DNA of 7,487 nt, taken from positions 1 through 7,487 of the forward strand of contig JAQGKJ010000565.1 of NCBI GenBank assembly GCA_028290165.1. The letters are read 5' to 3'. Below the pieces are notes generated by a model. That model was not told the origin of the DNA. It worked only from the letters and a program-made list of their open reading frames with translations, and searched no databases. The DNA comes from Bradyrhizobium sp. (GTDB lineage: Bacteria > Pseudomonadota > Alphaproteobacteria > Rhizobiales > Xanthobacteraceae). Below are positions 1-6,335 of this stretch, in pieces. Both the position numbers and the translations under genes were made by a program. Numbering within the stretch: the first letter of the stretch is position 1; the number at the start of each line of letters is the position of its first letter.

Positions 1-694
1 GTCGGACGTTTCGTTTGAAGTGAAGCCCGGCCGTTTCGTGGTGCTGGTGGGACCGAGCGGCTGCGGCAAGTCGACCCTGCTGATGATGATGGCCGGCCTG
101 CGCCAGCAGACCTCCGGGACGATCCTGATCAACGACGCGCCGATGCCGCAGCCCGATCCGAACCGCGTCGGCGTCGTGTTCCAGGAGCCAAGCCTGTTTC
201 CATGGCTGACGGCGGAGGAGAACGTCGAATTCCCGCTGGCCTTGCGCGGCATCGCGAAAACCGAGCGGCGTGCCAAGGCCCAGGAGGCGCTGAAGCTGGT
301 CGGGCTCGACGGCTTCGGCAGGCGTCATCCGCACGAACTTTCCGGCGGCATGAAGCAGCGTGTCTCGATCGCGCGCGGCCTGGTCCAGGACCCGCCCGTG
401 CTGCTGATGGACGAGCCGTTCGCGGCACTCGACGAGCAGACGCGCATGACCATGGGCGACGAATTGCTGCGGATCTGGGCGGCAACCGGGAAAACCGTCC
501 TGTTCGTCACCCACAGCCTGACCGAGGCCGTCTATCTCGCCGACGAGGTGATCGTGATGTCGGCCCGGCCGGGCCGCATCGTCGACCATCTGACGATACC
601 GCTGCCGCGTCCGCGCACCTACGAGATGCTCAGCGGCGATACGTTCGGGACGCTGCGCGAGCGCATCTGGCGCCATATCCGCAAATCGGCATGA
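1..694 (+). CDS. ABC transporter ATP-binding protein, NitT/TauT (nitrate/sulfonate/taurine) type, 5'-truncated
   Basis: This is the ATPase subunit of an importer. It hydrolyses ATP at the inner face of the membrane to drive uptake through the permease encoded next. The frame is open from base 2 (SDVSFEVKPG...) with no stop, so the true start lies upstream; the GTG at base 20 is internal. About 230 residues are visible, and the family usually has 250-265, so roughly the first 25-35 are missing. All motifs are present in order: Walker A GPSGCGKST (50-76), Q-loop glutamine in VVFQEPSLFPWLT (Q at 182), signature LSGGMKQR (338-361), Walker B VLLMDEP (398-418) with a D-loop (AALDEQ), and H-loop histidine in FVTHS (512). 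The Q-loop context 'QEPSLFPWLT' and the tail match the SsuB/TauB/NrtD-like group. The stop overlaps the permease start (ATGA, 691-694), which implies translational coupling. The substrate cannot be read from the ATPase. Confidence 0.95.
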   Translation, partial: SDVSFEVKPGRFVVLVGPSGCGKSTLLMMMAGLRQQTSGTILINDAPMPQPDPNRVGVVFQEPSLFPWLTAEENVEFPLALRGIAKTERRAKAQEALKLVGLDGFGRRHPHELSGGMKQRVSIARGLVQDPPVLLMDEPFAALDEQTRMTMGDELLRIWAATGKTVLFVTHSLTEAVYLADEVIVMSARPGRIVDHLTIPLPRPRTYEMLSGDTFGTLRERIWRHIRKSA

Positions 695-1503
695 GCATGG
701 CGATGTCGTCAACAACCCTGCGACGCCTGATCGTGATCTGCCTCGTCGTGCTGTGGGAGATGCTGCCGCGCACAGGGCTGATCCCCGAATTGTTCCTGCC
801 GTCGCTGTCATCGACGATAACCGCCGGCTGGAACGAAGCCGGCGAGTACGGTCATGCCCTGGCGGTGACGCTCTACGAGGTCGCGATCTCCATGGTGTTC
901 GCGTGCGGCGGCGGCATCCTGGCGGGCGCCATCGTCGGCAGCCTGCCGCGCCCGCGCGTCCTGATCATGCCGATGATCTCCAGTGTCTACGCGGTGCCGC
1001 TGGTGATCCTCTATCCGGTATTCACCGTGTGGCTCGGCATCGGCTCGGAATCCAAGATCGCATTCGCGGCGATCTACGGCTTCCTGCCGACGATGCTGTC
1101 GACCGCCGCCGGCATCCAGACCATCGATCCGCAACTGGTGCTGGCCGCCCGCAGCATGGGCGCGACGCTGAGCCAGCGGCTGGTCCGCGTCATCATTCCG
1201 GCGGCAATCCCAACTGTATTATCCGGGCTGAGGATAGGCGGCGCGCTCGTCATCGTCGGCGTGGTGGTGTCCGAAATGCTGATCTCGTCGGCCGGCATCG
1301 GCTATCTGATTTCGCGCTACCGGACCATTCTCGACAGCCCGCATGTGTTCGCAGGCGTGCTGCTGGTGCTGGCGATGGCTGTCGCTTTCAACGCCGCAAT
1401 CAAATGGATCGAGCGCAAAGCGGCGATCTGGCAGACCGGTACGCGGGCGGGGCAGAATGCGTCGGAGGACCTGCGCACCGGCGCCATCCAGCCGGCAACC
1501 TGA
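691..1503 (+). CDS. ABC transporter permease, NitT/TauT (SsuC/TauC-like) type
   Basis: This is an inner-membrane permease of a binding-protein-dependent importer, 270 residues long, which is normal for the family. Hydrophobic segments lie around residues 12-24, 60-84, 92-115, 122-142, 183-203 and 219-238. The cytoplasmic EAA-type loop that docks on the ATPase is at about 152-183 (AARSMGATLSQR followed by IIPAAIPTVLSGLRIGGA), with the conserved glycine and I-x-P pattern. The ATG at 691 overlaps the ATPase stop by four bases. No strong Shine-Dalgarno precedes it, so translation probably relies on coupling; an in-frame ATG at 697 is an alternative. The frame is open much further upstream (from 202), but that stretch is the antisense-free shadow of the ATPase and is not part of this protein. 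No periplasmic binding protein is in view, so it should lie upstream of the window. Confidence 0.93.
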   Translation: MSMAMSSTTLRRLIVICLVVLWEMLPRTGLIPELFLPSLSSTITAGWNEAGEYGHALAVTLYEVAISMVFACGGGILAGAIVGSLPRPRVLIMPMISSVYAVPLVILYPVFTVWLGIGSESKIAFAAIYGFLPTMLSTAAGIQTIDPQLVLAARSMGATLSQRLVRVIIPAAIPTVLSGLRIGGALVIVGVVVSEMLISSAGIGYLISRYRTILDSPHVFAGVLLVLAMAVAFNAAIKWIERKAAIWQTGTRAGQNASEDLRTGAIQPAT

Positions 1504-1518
1504 AGGGAAGAATTGATC

Positions 1519-1572
1519 GTGCCGACCAACAAGCCCCATGTTTCAACCATCGAGGAGAATATCGTCCAATGA
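1519..1572 (+). other. Possible 17-codon leader ORF coupled to the FAH-family gene
   Basis: Between the permease stop and the next gene, a GTG at 1519 opens a 17-residue frame (VPTNKPHVSTIEENIVQ). Its TGA (1570-1572) overlaps the ATG of the next gene as ATGA. A purine-rich AGGGAAGAA (1504-1512) sits six bases ahead of the GTG. The Shine-Dalgarno of the FAH-family gene (GAGGAG, 1552-1557) lies inside this frame. It could be a coupling peptide, or simply an open frame left by chance. No family is recognised. Confidence 0.2.
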
Positions 1573-2438
1573 AGATCGCAAGTTTCAAGATCGGCGCAGG
1601 CGCGAGCTACGGCATCGTGATGGACGCGGGCATCATCGACGCCGGACGCCGGCTGACGAATTTTCCGACGCTGAAGTCGCTGCTCACGCACGGCACCCTC
1701 GATGAGCTCAAAAAGCTGCAGGGCGAGCGGCCGGATCATGCGCTGTCGGCCGTCGAATTGCTGCCGACGGTTCCGGACCCCGACAAGATCTTCTGCATCG
1801 GCGTCAACTACGCCACGCATTTGGCGGAGAGCGGTCATCCAACGCCGCCGCATCCCATGATCTTCACCCGCTTCGCCAACAGCCAGGTCGGCGGCGGCCA
1901 GCCGATGATCCGGCCGCTCGAATCCGAGCGTTTCGATTATGAAGGCGAACTCGCCGTGGTCATCGGCAAGGGCGGCCGCCGCATTTCACGCGAGAGCGCG
2001 CTGACGCACGTCGCGGGATATGCCTGCTACAACGACGGCAGCATTCGCGACTGGCAGCGGCATACCTCGCAGTTCGTCCCCGGCAAGAATTTTGTGGGCA
2101 CCGGCGGCTTCGGGCCCTGGATGGTGACGACGGAAGAAATTCCGGATGTCAGCCGGCAAAAGATCGCCACCCGCCTCAACGGCGTCGAGGTGCAGGCCGC
2201 GCCGATTTCCGATCTCGTGTTCGACGTGCCGGCGCTGATCGCCTATTGCTCGACCTTCACCGAACTCGTGCCCGGCGACGTCATCGTCACCGGCACCACC
2301 GGCGGGGTCGGCGCTTACCGCACCCCGCCGCTCTGGATGAAGGACGGCGACGTGGTCGAGGTCGAGATTTCCGGGATCGGAATTTTGCGCAATCCGGTCA
2401 AGGATGAAGTCGCCAAGGCCGTCGGCAGGGCCGCATGA
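1569..2438 (+). CDS. Fumarylacetoacetate hydrolase (FAH) family protein
   Basis: This is a cytoplasmic, metal-dependent enzyme of the FAH superfamily, whose members hydrolyse, decarboxylate or isomerise 2-oxo/acylpyruvate-type acids; the exact substrate is not readable. It has 289 residues, typical of the short single-domain-plus-cap members. A small N-terminal domain (1-70) precedes the catalytic fold. Visible signature residues are GVNYATH (78-84, with candidate catalytic H84), metal ligands E125 and E127 in DYEGELAVVIG, D156 in YNDGS, K173 in PGKNF, the glycine-rich GTGGFGPW (177-184) and TGTTGGVG (241-248). The start at 1569 is chosen because GAGGAG (1552-1557) lies ahead of it and the protein begins like relatives (MKIASFKIG). 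The same frame is open back to 753, but that part overlaps the permease. It is 65 bases after the permease and 46 before the MetE-like gene, on the same strand, so the genes probably share a transcript. Confidence 0.92.
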   Translation: MKIASFKIGAGASYGIVMDAGIIDAGRRLTNFPTLKSLLTHGTLDELKKLQGERPDHALSAVELLPTVPDPDKIFCIGVNYATHLAESGHPTPPHPMIFTRFANSQVGGGQPMIRPLESERFDYEGELAVVIGKGGRRISRESALTHVAGYACYNDGSIRDWQRHTSQFVPGKNFVGTGGFGPWMVTTEEIPDVSRQKIATRLNGVEVQAAPISDLVFDVPALIAYCSTFTELVPGDVIVTGTTGGVGAYRTPPLWMKDGDVVEVEISGIGILRNPVKDEVAKAVGRAA

Positions 2439-2484
2439 ACAAAGCCGCCCATCGCCGGGAAACAGCAAGAACAAGGAGAGCATC

Positions 2485-3524
2485 GTGAACATGCCAAAGC
2501 ACCTGTTGCCGACGACGGTTGTCGGAAGCTATCCGCAGCCGGAATGGCTGGTGGACCGAGCCATGCTGTCGAAATCGGTTCCGCGCACGCGTATGCACGA
2601 GATGTGGCGGCTTCCGGCGGAGCATCTCGAGGAAGCCCAGGACGATGCGACCATTGTCGCCATCAGAGACATGGAGCGCGCCGGCATCGATATCGTGACC
2701 GACGGCGAGATCCGCAGGGAGAGCTATTCGAACCGGTTCGCGACCGCGCTTGAGGGCATCGTATCGATAATCCCGCGATCATTGTGGCGCGGTCCGGACA
2801 GCAAACGCCGGTGCCTCGCGTCGTCGGCCGCGTCCGCCGGACCGGCCCGGTCGAATTGCGGGACATGGAATTCCTTCGCCGCAACACCGACCGCGCGGCG
2901 AAGATCACATTGCCGGGCCCCTTCACCATGAGCCAGCAGGCCAAGAACGAATTCTACAAGGACGACGAGGAGCTGGCGATGGCCTTCGCCGAAGCCGTCA
3001 ATGCCGAGGCGCTGGATTTGCAAAAGGCCGGCGCCGACGTCATCCAGCTCGACGAGCCCTGGGTTCGCAACAATCCCGAACTGGCAAAACGCTATGCGGT
3101 GAAGGCGATCAACCGGGCACTGCAGGGCATCACGGTGCCGACCGTGGTGCATCTGTGTTTCGGTTACGCCGCCGTCGTTCCGGGTTCGACGAAACCGGCC
3201 GGCTATTCGTTTCTGGCGGAGCTTGCCGACACTCATGCCGAACAGATTTCAATCGAAGCGGCGCAGCCGAAGCTCGATCTCGGTGTGCTGAAGGACCTGT
3301 CGTCGAAGAAGATCATGCTGGGCGTGCTCGACCTCGGAAACCCGGAGGTTGAGACGGCCGAAATCGTTGCCGACCGTATCCGGCAAGGCCTGAAATATGT
3401 CGCGGCGGAACGGCTGGTCCCGGCGCCCGACTGCGGCATGAAGTATATGCCGCGCCATATCGCCTTCGGCAAACTGAAAGCGATGTGCGACGCCGCGGCG
3501 ATCGTGCGCAAGGAAATCAGCTAA
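2485..3524 (+). pseudogene. MetE C-terminal-domain-like (cobalamin-independent methionine synthase II family) protein, frameshifted
   Basis: This is a short homologue of the catalytic C-terminal domain of MetE. Such proteins hold zinc and activate a thiol for methyl or alkyl transfer, and they lack MetE's N-terminal domain. The first part is read from GTG 2485 (AAGGAG at 2473-2478, six bases before; ATG 2491 is an alternative) through TTVVGSYPQPEWL to FATALEGI at 2760. The correct frame then shifts: IDNPAIIVARSGQQTPVPRVVG continues one frame over, from 2763 to the stop at 3522-3524. Relatives read 'GIDIDNP' here, so one base is missing at about 2761-2762 (GT where GAT is expected). Uncorrected translation ends at 2931 after about 148 residues. 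Corrected, the protein has 346 residues, normal for the family. Zinc ligands are all present in the corrected product: H223 and C225 (VVHLCFGY), E258 (ISIEAAQ) and C317 (PDCGMKY). With no other damage, a sequencing error or very recent mutation is likely. Confidence 0.85.
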
Positions 3525-3538
3525 CGGTCGGCGCGGCC

Positions 3539-3940
3539 CTACCCTATCTTGAATTTGCTGTAGGCCTCGCTGGTTGCGATGATGACGTGCTCGGCGCAGC
3601 CGTTGCGGCGATGCGGATCGCTCAGCTTTTCGTAATCCGCCGACGTCATCATGTCGAGGAACGCCCCGACCGATGGATAATACACCAGCGCCAGATAGTC
3701 CCATTGGTTGCCGCGTTGTGGGCCGAGCGCGACGGCCTTGGCGTCGCCGGTCCACAACAGCGTACCGCCGCGCGCCTTGATCATCGGCACGGTCTGGGCG
3801 CTGTAGCGCAAGTAAGCGTCCCAGCCGCTGCCGTCGCCATCGAGCGCGCGATCGTGGAACCGCATCAGGTTCACCATCACGATCGGCCCCTGATGCTCCA
3901 GCTCTTTAAGGCCTTCGATATTCAACAAATCCACGGCCAT
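3539..3940 (-). CDS. DUF1330 family protein (dimeric alpha/beta-barrel fold)
   Basis: This is a 133-residue cytoplasmic protein. The pattern GPIVMVNLMRF (18-28), a central Y-x-x-Y region (DAYLRYSAQTVPMIKARGG, 41-59), WDYLALVYYPSVGAFLDMM (80-98) and the end HVIIATSE (118-125) match DUF1330, a ferredoxin-like alpha/beta-barrel family related to small stress-response and monooxygenase-type folds. No biochemical function is established for it. The start at 3940 is preferred because AGGAG lies six bases upstream on this strand (plus positions 3947-3951). A start 15 codons earlier (3985) would overlap a good -10-like box. It is convergent with the MetE-like gene, stop to stop with 14 bases between and no visible terminator, and divergent from the EamA transporter. 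Confidence 0.82.
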   Translation of the reverse strand: MAVDLLNIEGLKELEHQGPIVMVNLMRFHDRALDGDGSGWDAYLRYSAQTVPMIKARGGTLLWTGDAKAVALGPQRGNQWDYLALVYYPSVGAFLDMMTSADYEKLSDPHRRNGCAEHVIIATSEAYSKFKIG

Positions 3941-3975
3941 GGCCGGCTCCTGGGTTGCGCGCGATAGATCAGGAC

Positions 3976-3981
3976 ATTGTA
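3976..3981 (-). promoter_or_regulatory. Candidate -10 box for the DUF1330 gene
   Basis: Read on the minus strand, these bases are TACAAT, one mismatch from the sigma-70 consensus. They would put the transcript start about 29 bases ahead of the ATG at 3940. The -35 position is poor (GACAAG at a 17-base spacing). This -35 region overlaps the left arm of the inverted repeat at 3995-4031, so a protein bound there could block polymerase. This is pattern matching only. Confidence 0.3.
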
Positions 3982-3994
3982 GCATTGCGGGCGT

Positions 3995-4031
3995 GGCACT
4001 TGTCGTCGGCTTTGAATCCGGCACAAGTGCC
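3995..4031. repeat. Perfect 9-bp inverted repeat in the divergent intergenic region, operator-like or hairpin
   Basis: GGCACTTGT (3995-4003) is the exact reverse complement of ACAAGTGCC (4023-4031), with 19 bases between. It occupies the gap between the divergent DUF1330 and EamA genes. The right arm ends eight bases before the EamA ATG, and the left arm overlaps the likely -35 region of the opposite gene. It could be a shared operator for a dimeric regulator. In the EamA mRNA it could instead form a hairpin next to the start codon. No T-run follows, so it is not an ordinary terminator. Confidence 0.5.
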
Positions 4032-4039
4032 GTGAAGCA

Positions 4040-4975
4040 ATGACAAATCCCGCAGCTCCGCCGCCTGCCGCCGATGCGCTCAGATGGCTCAACAACCAGC
4101 CCTATCTGCTGCTCACCCTGACCGCGCTGTTCTGGGCCGGCAATATCGTGCTGGCGCGTTACGTCGCCGGCCACGTGCCGCCGATGACGCTGTCCTGCGT
4201 CCGGTGGATCGGGGCGTTCTTCATGCTGCTGCCGTTCGCCTGGCCGCACCTCAAGCGCGACTGGCCGGCTTTGCGCGCGCATCTTCCGTTGTTGGTGATG
4301 CTCTCGGCGACGGGCTTTGCCATCAACAACGCGCTGTCCTACTGGGCGTTGCAATATACCGAGGCGCTGAACGCGCTGTTGATCCAGTCGTCCGGACCGC
4401 TGTTCGTGGCGTTGTGGTCGCTGATGCTGTTCGGCGTACGGCTGACCTGGGCGCAGCTGGCGGGCATCGCGATCTCGCTCGCGGGCGTGCTTACCATCAT
4501 CCTGCGTGGCGACCTTGGCGCGCTCGCCGGCATCCAGTTCAACAAGGGAGACGTGATGTTTGCCGGTGCCCTGGTGGCGTTCGGGTTGTATTCGGCGCTA
4601 ATGCCGCGGCGGCCGAAGACCCATCAGCTGTCGCTGATCTCATTTACCACCGGCTGCGGCGCGTTGCTGTTGTTGCCGCTTTCGATCTGGGAATATTCGA
4701 CCGGCTTCACGCCGAAATTCGATGCCCTGACGGTCGCAACCCTGATTTACGTCGTGATCTTTCCGTCTACATTGGCCTATCTGTTTTTCAACCGCGGCAT
4801 CGCGCTGATCGGACCGAACCGCGCCGCGCCGTTCTTTCACCTGGTACCGGTGTTCGGCTCGGCAATGGCGATTGTGCTGCTCGGCGAACAGCTGCGGCTG
4901 TTTCATCTGGCAGGTTACTTGCTGGTGCTCGCGGGTGTCGCGATCTCCTCGCGGCAGGCGTCGGCGGGGGTGTAA
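4040..4975 (+). CDS. EamA/DMT-superfamily membrane transporter
   Basis: This is an inner-membrane drug/metabolite transporter of 311 residues, built as two EamA repeats with about ten predicted membrane helices. The first repeat runs from about 21 (YLLLTLTALFWAGNIVLARYV) to about 155, ending in the typical LFGVRLTWAQLAGIAISLAGVLTI. The second runs from about 170 to 305 and ends in the matching LLGEQLRLFHLAGYLLVLAGVAIS. Those paired 'G-E/V-x-L...G...L-x-x-A-G-V' ends are the family's hallmark. Relatives mostly export amino acids or small metabolites; the substrate here is unknown. The Shine-Dalgarno is weak: only GTGAAG sits just ahead of the ATG, too close to be ideal. Expression may thus depend on the leader, which contains the 9-bp inverted repeat. 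A much longer out-of-frame ORF in the same region is a GC-driven shadow. Confidence 0.9.
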   Translation: MTNPAAPPPAADALRWLNNQPYLLLTLTALFWAGNIVLARYVAGHVPPMTLSCVRWIGAFFMLLPFAWPHLKRDWPALRAHLPLLVMLSATGFAINNALSYWALQYTEALNALLIQSSGPLFVALWSLMLFGVRLTWAQLAGIAISLAGVLTIILRGDLGALAGIQFNKGDVMFAGALVAFGLYSALMPRRPKTHQLSLISFTTGCGALLLLPLSIWEYSTGFTPKFDALTVATLIYVVIFPSTLAYLFFNRGIALIGPNRAAPFFHLVPVFGSAMAIVLLGEQLRLFHLAGYLLVLAGVAISSRQASAGV

Positions 4976-4984
4976 TCTCTTGTC

Positions 4985-5008
4985 GCCGGTCTGCTGCGCC
5001 CTACCGGC
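4985..5008 (+). terminator. Weak hairpin after the EamA gene, possible terminator
   Basis: GCCGGT (4985-4990) and ACCGGC (5003-5008) can form a 6-bp GC-rich stem with a 12-base loop, starting ten bases after the EamA stop. The following bases (TTCCGCTTTGCTTT) are pyrimidine-rich but not a true U-tract. It may stop some transcripts before the dehydrogenase gene. Confidence 0.25.
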
Positions 5009-5024
5009 TTCCGCTTTGCTTTCC

Positions 5025-5040
5025 GGCAGGCTAGCCTGCC
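5025..5040. repeat. 16-bp perfect palindrome upstream of the dehydrogenase gene
   Basis: GGCAGGCTAGCCTGCC is its own reverse complement, with the uncommon CTAG tetranucleotide at its centre. It lies 92 bases before the dehydrogenase ATG and 49 after the EamA stop. No T-run follows it. A site for a symmetric dimeric regulator is the simplest reading. A cruciform or RNA stem with no loop is less likely to act as a terminator. Confidence 0.45.
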
Positions 5041-5132
5041 CGGCGAGCAGAATGCCAAAAACGCCGAATTCGAAAAGCGGCGACAACCTCGCGTCTATGA
5101 GAAGACCGAAAATCAATCGGGAGAAGAAGGAA

Positions 5133-6176
5133 ATGTCGAAATTCAGGGTTGTAACGCCGAAGGGCGCGAGCTTCACGGTCGCCGGCGGCGGTTATGCGTT
5201 TGAAAAAGAAGCGCTCGATCCGATCGGCGCCGAAATCGTCGAGGCGCCCGCCAATGAGGCCGAATTCATCGCCGCTGCCCGGACCGCCGATGCGATCTAC
5301 GCCAAGGGCATCCCGATCTCCAAGAACATCATCGATGCCCTCGAAAACTGCAAGGTGATCACGCTCGGCAGCGTCGGCGTCGACAGCGTCGACGTCAAGG
5401 CCGCCACCGCGCGCGGAATTCCCGTCACCAACATTCCCGACACCTTCATCGAGGAAGTCGCCGACCACGCCATGATGCTGCTGCTGGCGGGATTTCGCCG
5501 CCTCGTCGAGCAGGACAAGATGGTCCGCCAGGGCCGCTGGACCGAAGGCCGCCCGGCGCTCCTGAAGATTCCGCGCCTGATGGGACAAACGCTCGGCTTC
5601 ATTTCATTCGGCCGCGTGGCGCGCGCCGTGGCAAAACGCGCGGCGCCGTTCGGGCTTCGGATGATGGCCTATGATCCCTTCATTGCCGAGACGCTGATCT
5701 CCGATCACGGCGTGCTCCCCGCGACCTTGTCGGAGGTGCTTTCGCAGTCGGATTTCGTCTCGATGCATGCGCCGGCGCGGCCCGAAGTTCACCACATGCT
5801 CGGCGAAACGCATTTCAAGCAGATGAAGCCGAGCGCGATTTTCATCAACACCGGGCGCGGCGCGACCGTCAATGAGGAGGCGCTGATCAAGGCCCTGCAG
5901 GAAGGCTGGATCGCCCATGCCGCGCTCGACGTGCTGGAAAAGGAGCCGCCTTCGCATAACAATCCGATGCTGGGCATGGAGAACGTCACGCTGACCGCCC
6001 ACGTCGCTTCCGCCTCCGCCCGTTTCGACGAAGCGCGCAAGCGGCGCGTCGGCTACGAGTTGTCGCTGGTCCTGCAGGGCATGTGGCCGGTGAGCTGCGT
6101 CAATCCGTCGGTGCTGCAAAATACCTCGCTACGCCGCTGGCAACCTGTCAGCATGGAGCGCGGCCCGAACAGCTGA
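5133..6176 (+). CDS. D-isomer-specific 2-hydroxyacid dehydrogenase family protein (CtBP/phosphoglycerate dehydrogenase-like)
   Basis: This is a cytoplasmic NAD(P)-dependent oxidoreductase of 347 residues that would interconvert a D-2-hydroxyacid and a 2-oxoacid. The substrate domain occupies about 1-105 and the end of the chain. The nucleotide-binding domain lies at about 108-295. Catalytic residues are present: R242 (INTGRGA), E271 (LEKEPP) and H290 (LTAHVAS). D181 (MAYDPF) at the end of the second strand favours NAD. The dinucleotide fingerprint is unusual: SFGRVA at 158-163, where the family normally has GxGxxG. The C-terminus has an extra tail of about 25 residues (321-347). The start at 5133 is chosen because GGAG (5120-5123) is well placed and the product begins on the first beta strand (MSKFRVVTPKG). 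In-frame ATGs at 5052 and 5097 would add a low-complexity extension. It may be a separate transcription unit, with the palindrome at 5025-5040 upstream. Confidence 0.9.
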   Translation: MSKFRVVTPKGASFTVAGGGYAFEKEALDPIGAEIVEAPANEAEFIAAARTADAIYAKGIPISKNIIDALENCKVITLGSVGVDSVDVKAATARGIPVTNIPDTFIEEVADHAMMLLLAGFRRLVEQDKMVRQGRWTEGRPALLKIPRLMGQTLGFISFGRVARAVAKRAAPFGLRMMAYDPFIAETLISDHGVLPATLSEVLSQSDFVSMHAPARPEVHHMLGETHFKQMKPSAIFINTGRGATVNEEALIKALQEGWIAHAALDVLEKEPPSHNNPMLGMENVTLTAHVASASARFDEARKRRVGYELSLVLQGMWPVSCVNPSVLQNTSLRRWQPVSMERGPNS

Positions 6177-6335
6177 GCAGGGCTACAGCGGCTGAAGGTC
6201 TATCCGAATGCGCCTCACGGAATGACGGTCAGCCACAAGGATCAGCTCAGCAACGATCTTCTTGCGTTCATTCGAGACAGACCAGCAAAAAGGATTCGCA
6301 ACGAGCAACCCATTGATACGGAAAGCGAGGACGTC

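Noticed and set aside
202..690. Upstream extension of the permease frame
   Set aside because: It lies over the ATPase motifs in another frame and has no membrane segments; the permease starts at 691.
753..1568. Long open frame extending the FAH-family gene back to 753
   Set aside because: It overlaps the permease entirely, is rich in Arg/Ala/Gly with no domain, and the FAH-family fold begins at 1569 with its own ribosome-binding site.
2754..2931. Programmed ribosomal frameshifting in the MetE-like gene
   Set aside because: There is no slippery heptamer or homopolymer at the junction, and the family is not known for recoding; one missing base explains it.
3525..3538. Terminator between the converging MetE-like and DUF1330 genes
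   Set aside because: Only 14 bases separate the stops, and they form no stem.
3485..3967. Plus-strand frame opposite the DUF1330 gene
   Set aside because: The minus strand gives a recognisable family with a good ribosome-binding site; the plus frame has none.
4084..5034. 316-codon frame parallel to the EamA transporter
   Set aside because: It is Arg/Ala-rich with no hydrophobic helices, and the frame starting at 4040 has the complete EamA pattern.
5031..6119. Minus-strand open frames opposite the dehydrogenase
   Set aside because: These are typical antisense open frames of GC-rich coding DNA, with Arg/His/Asp-rich products and no start signals.
6177..6335. Separate small gene or N-terminal extension (from 6222) before the MBL-fold gene
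   Set aside because: The in-frame extension has a weak ribosome-binding site and would displace the Tat motif from the N-terminus; no other coding signal or clear promoter is visible.
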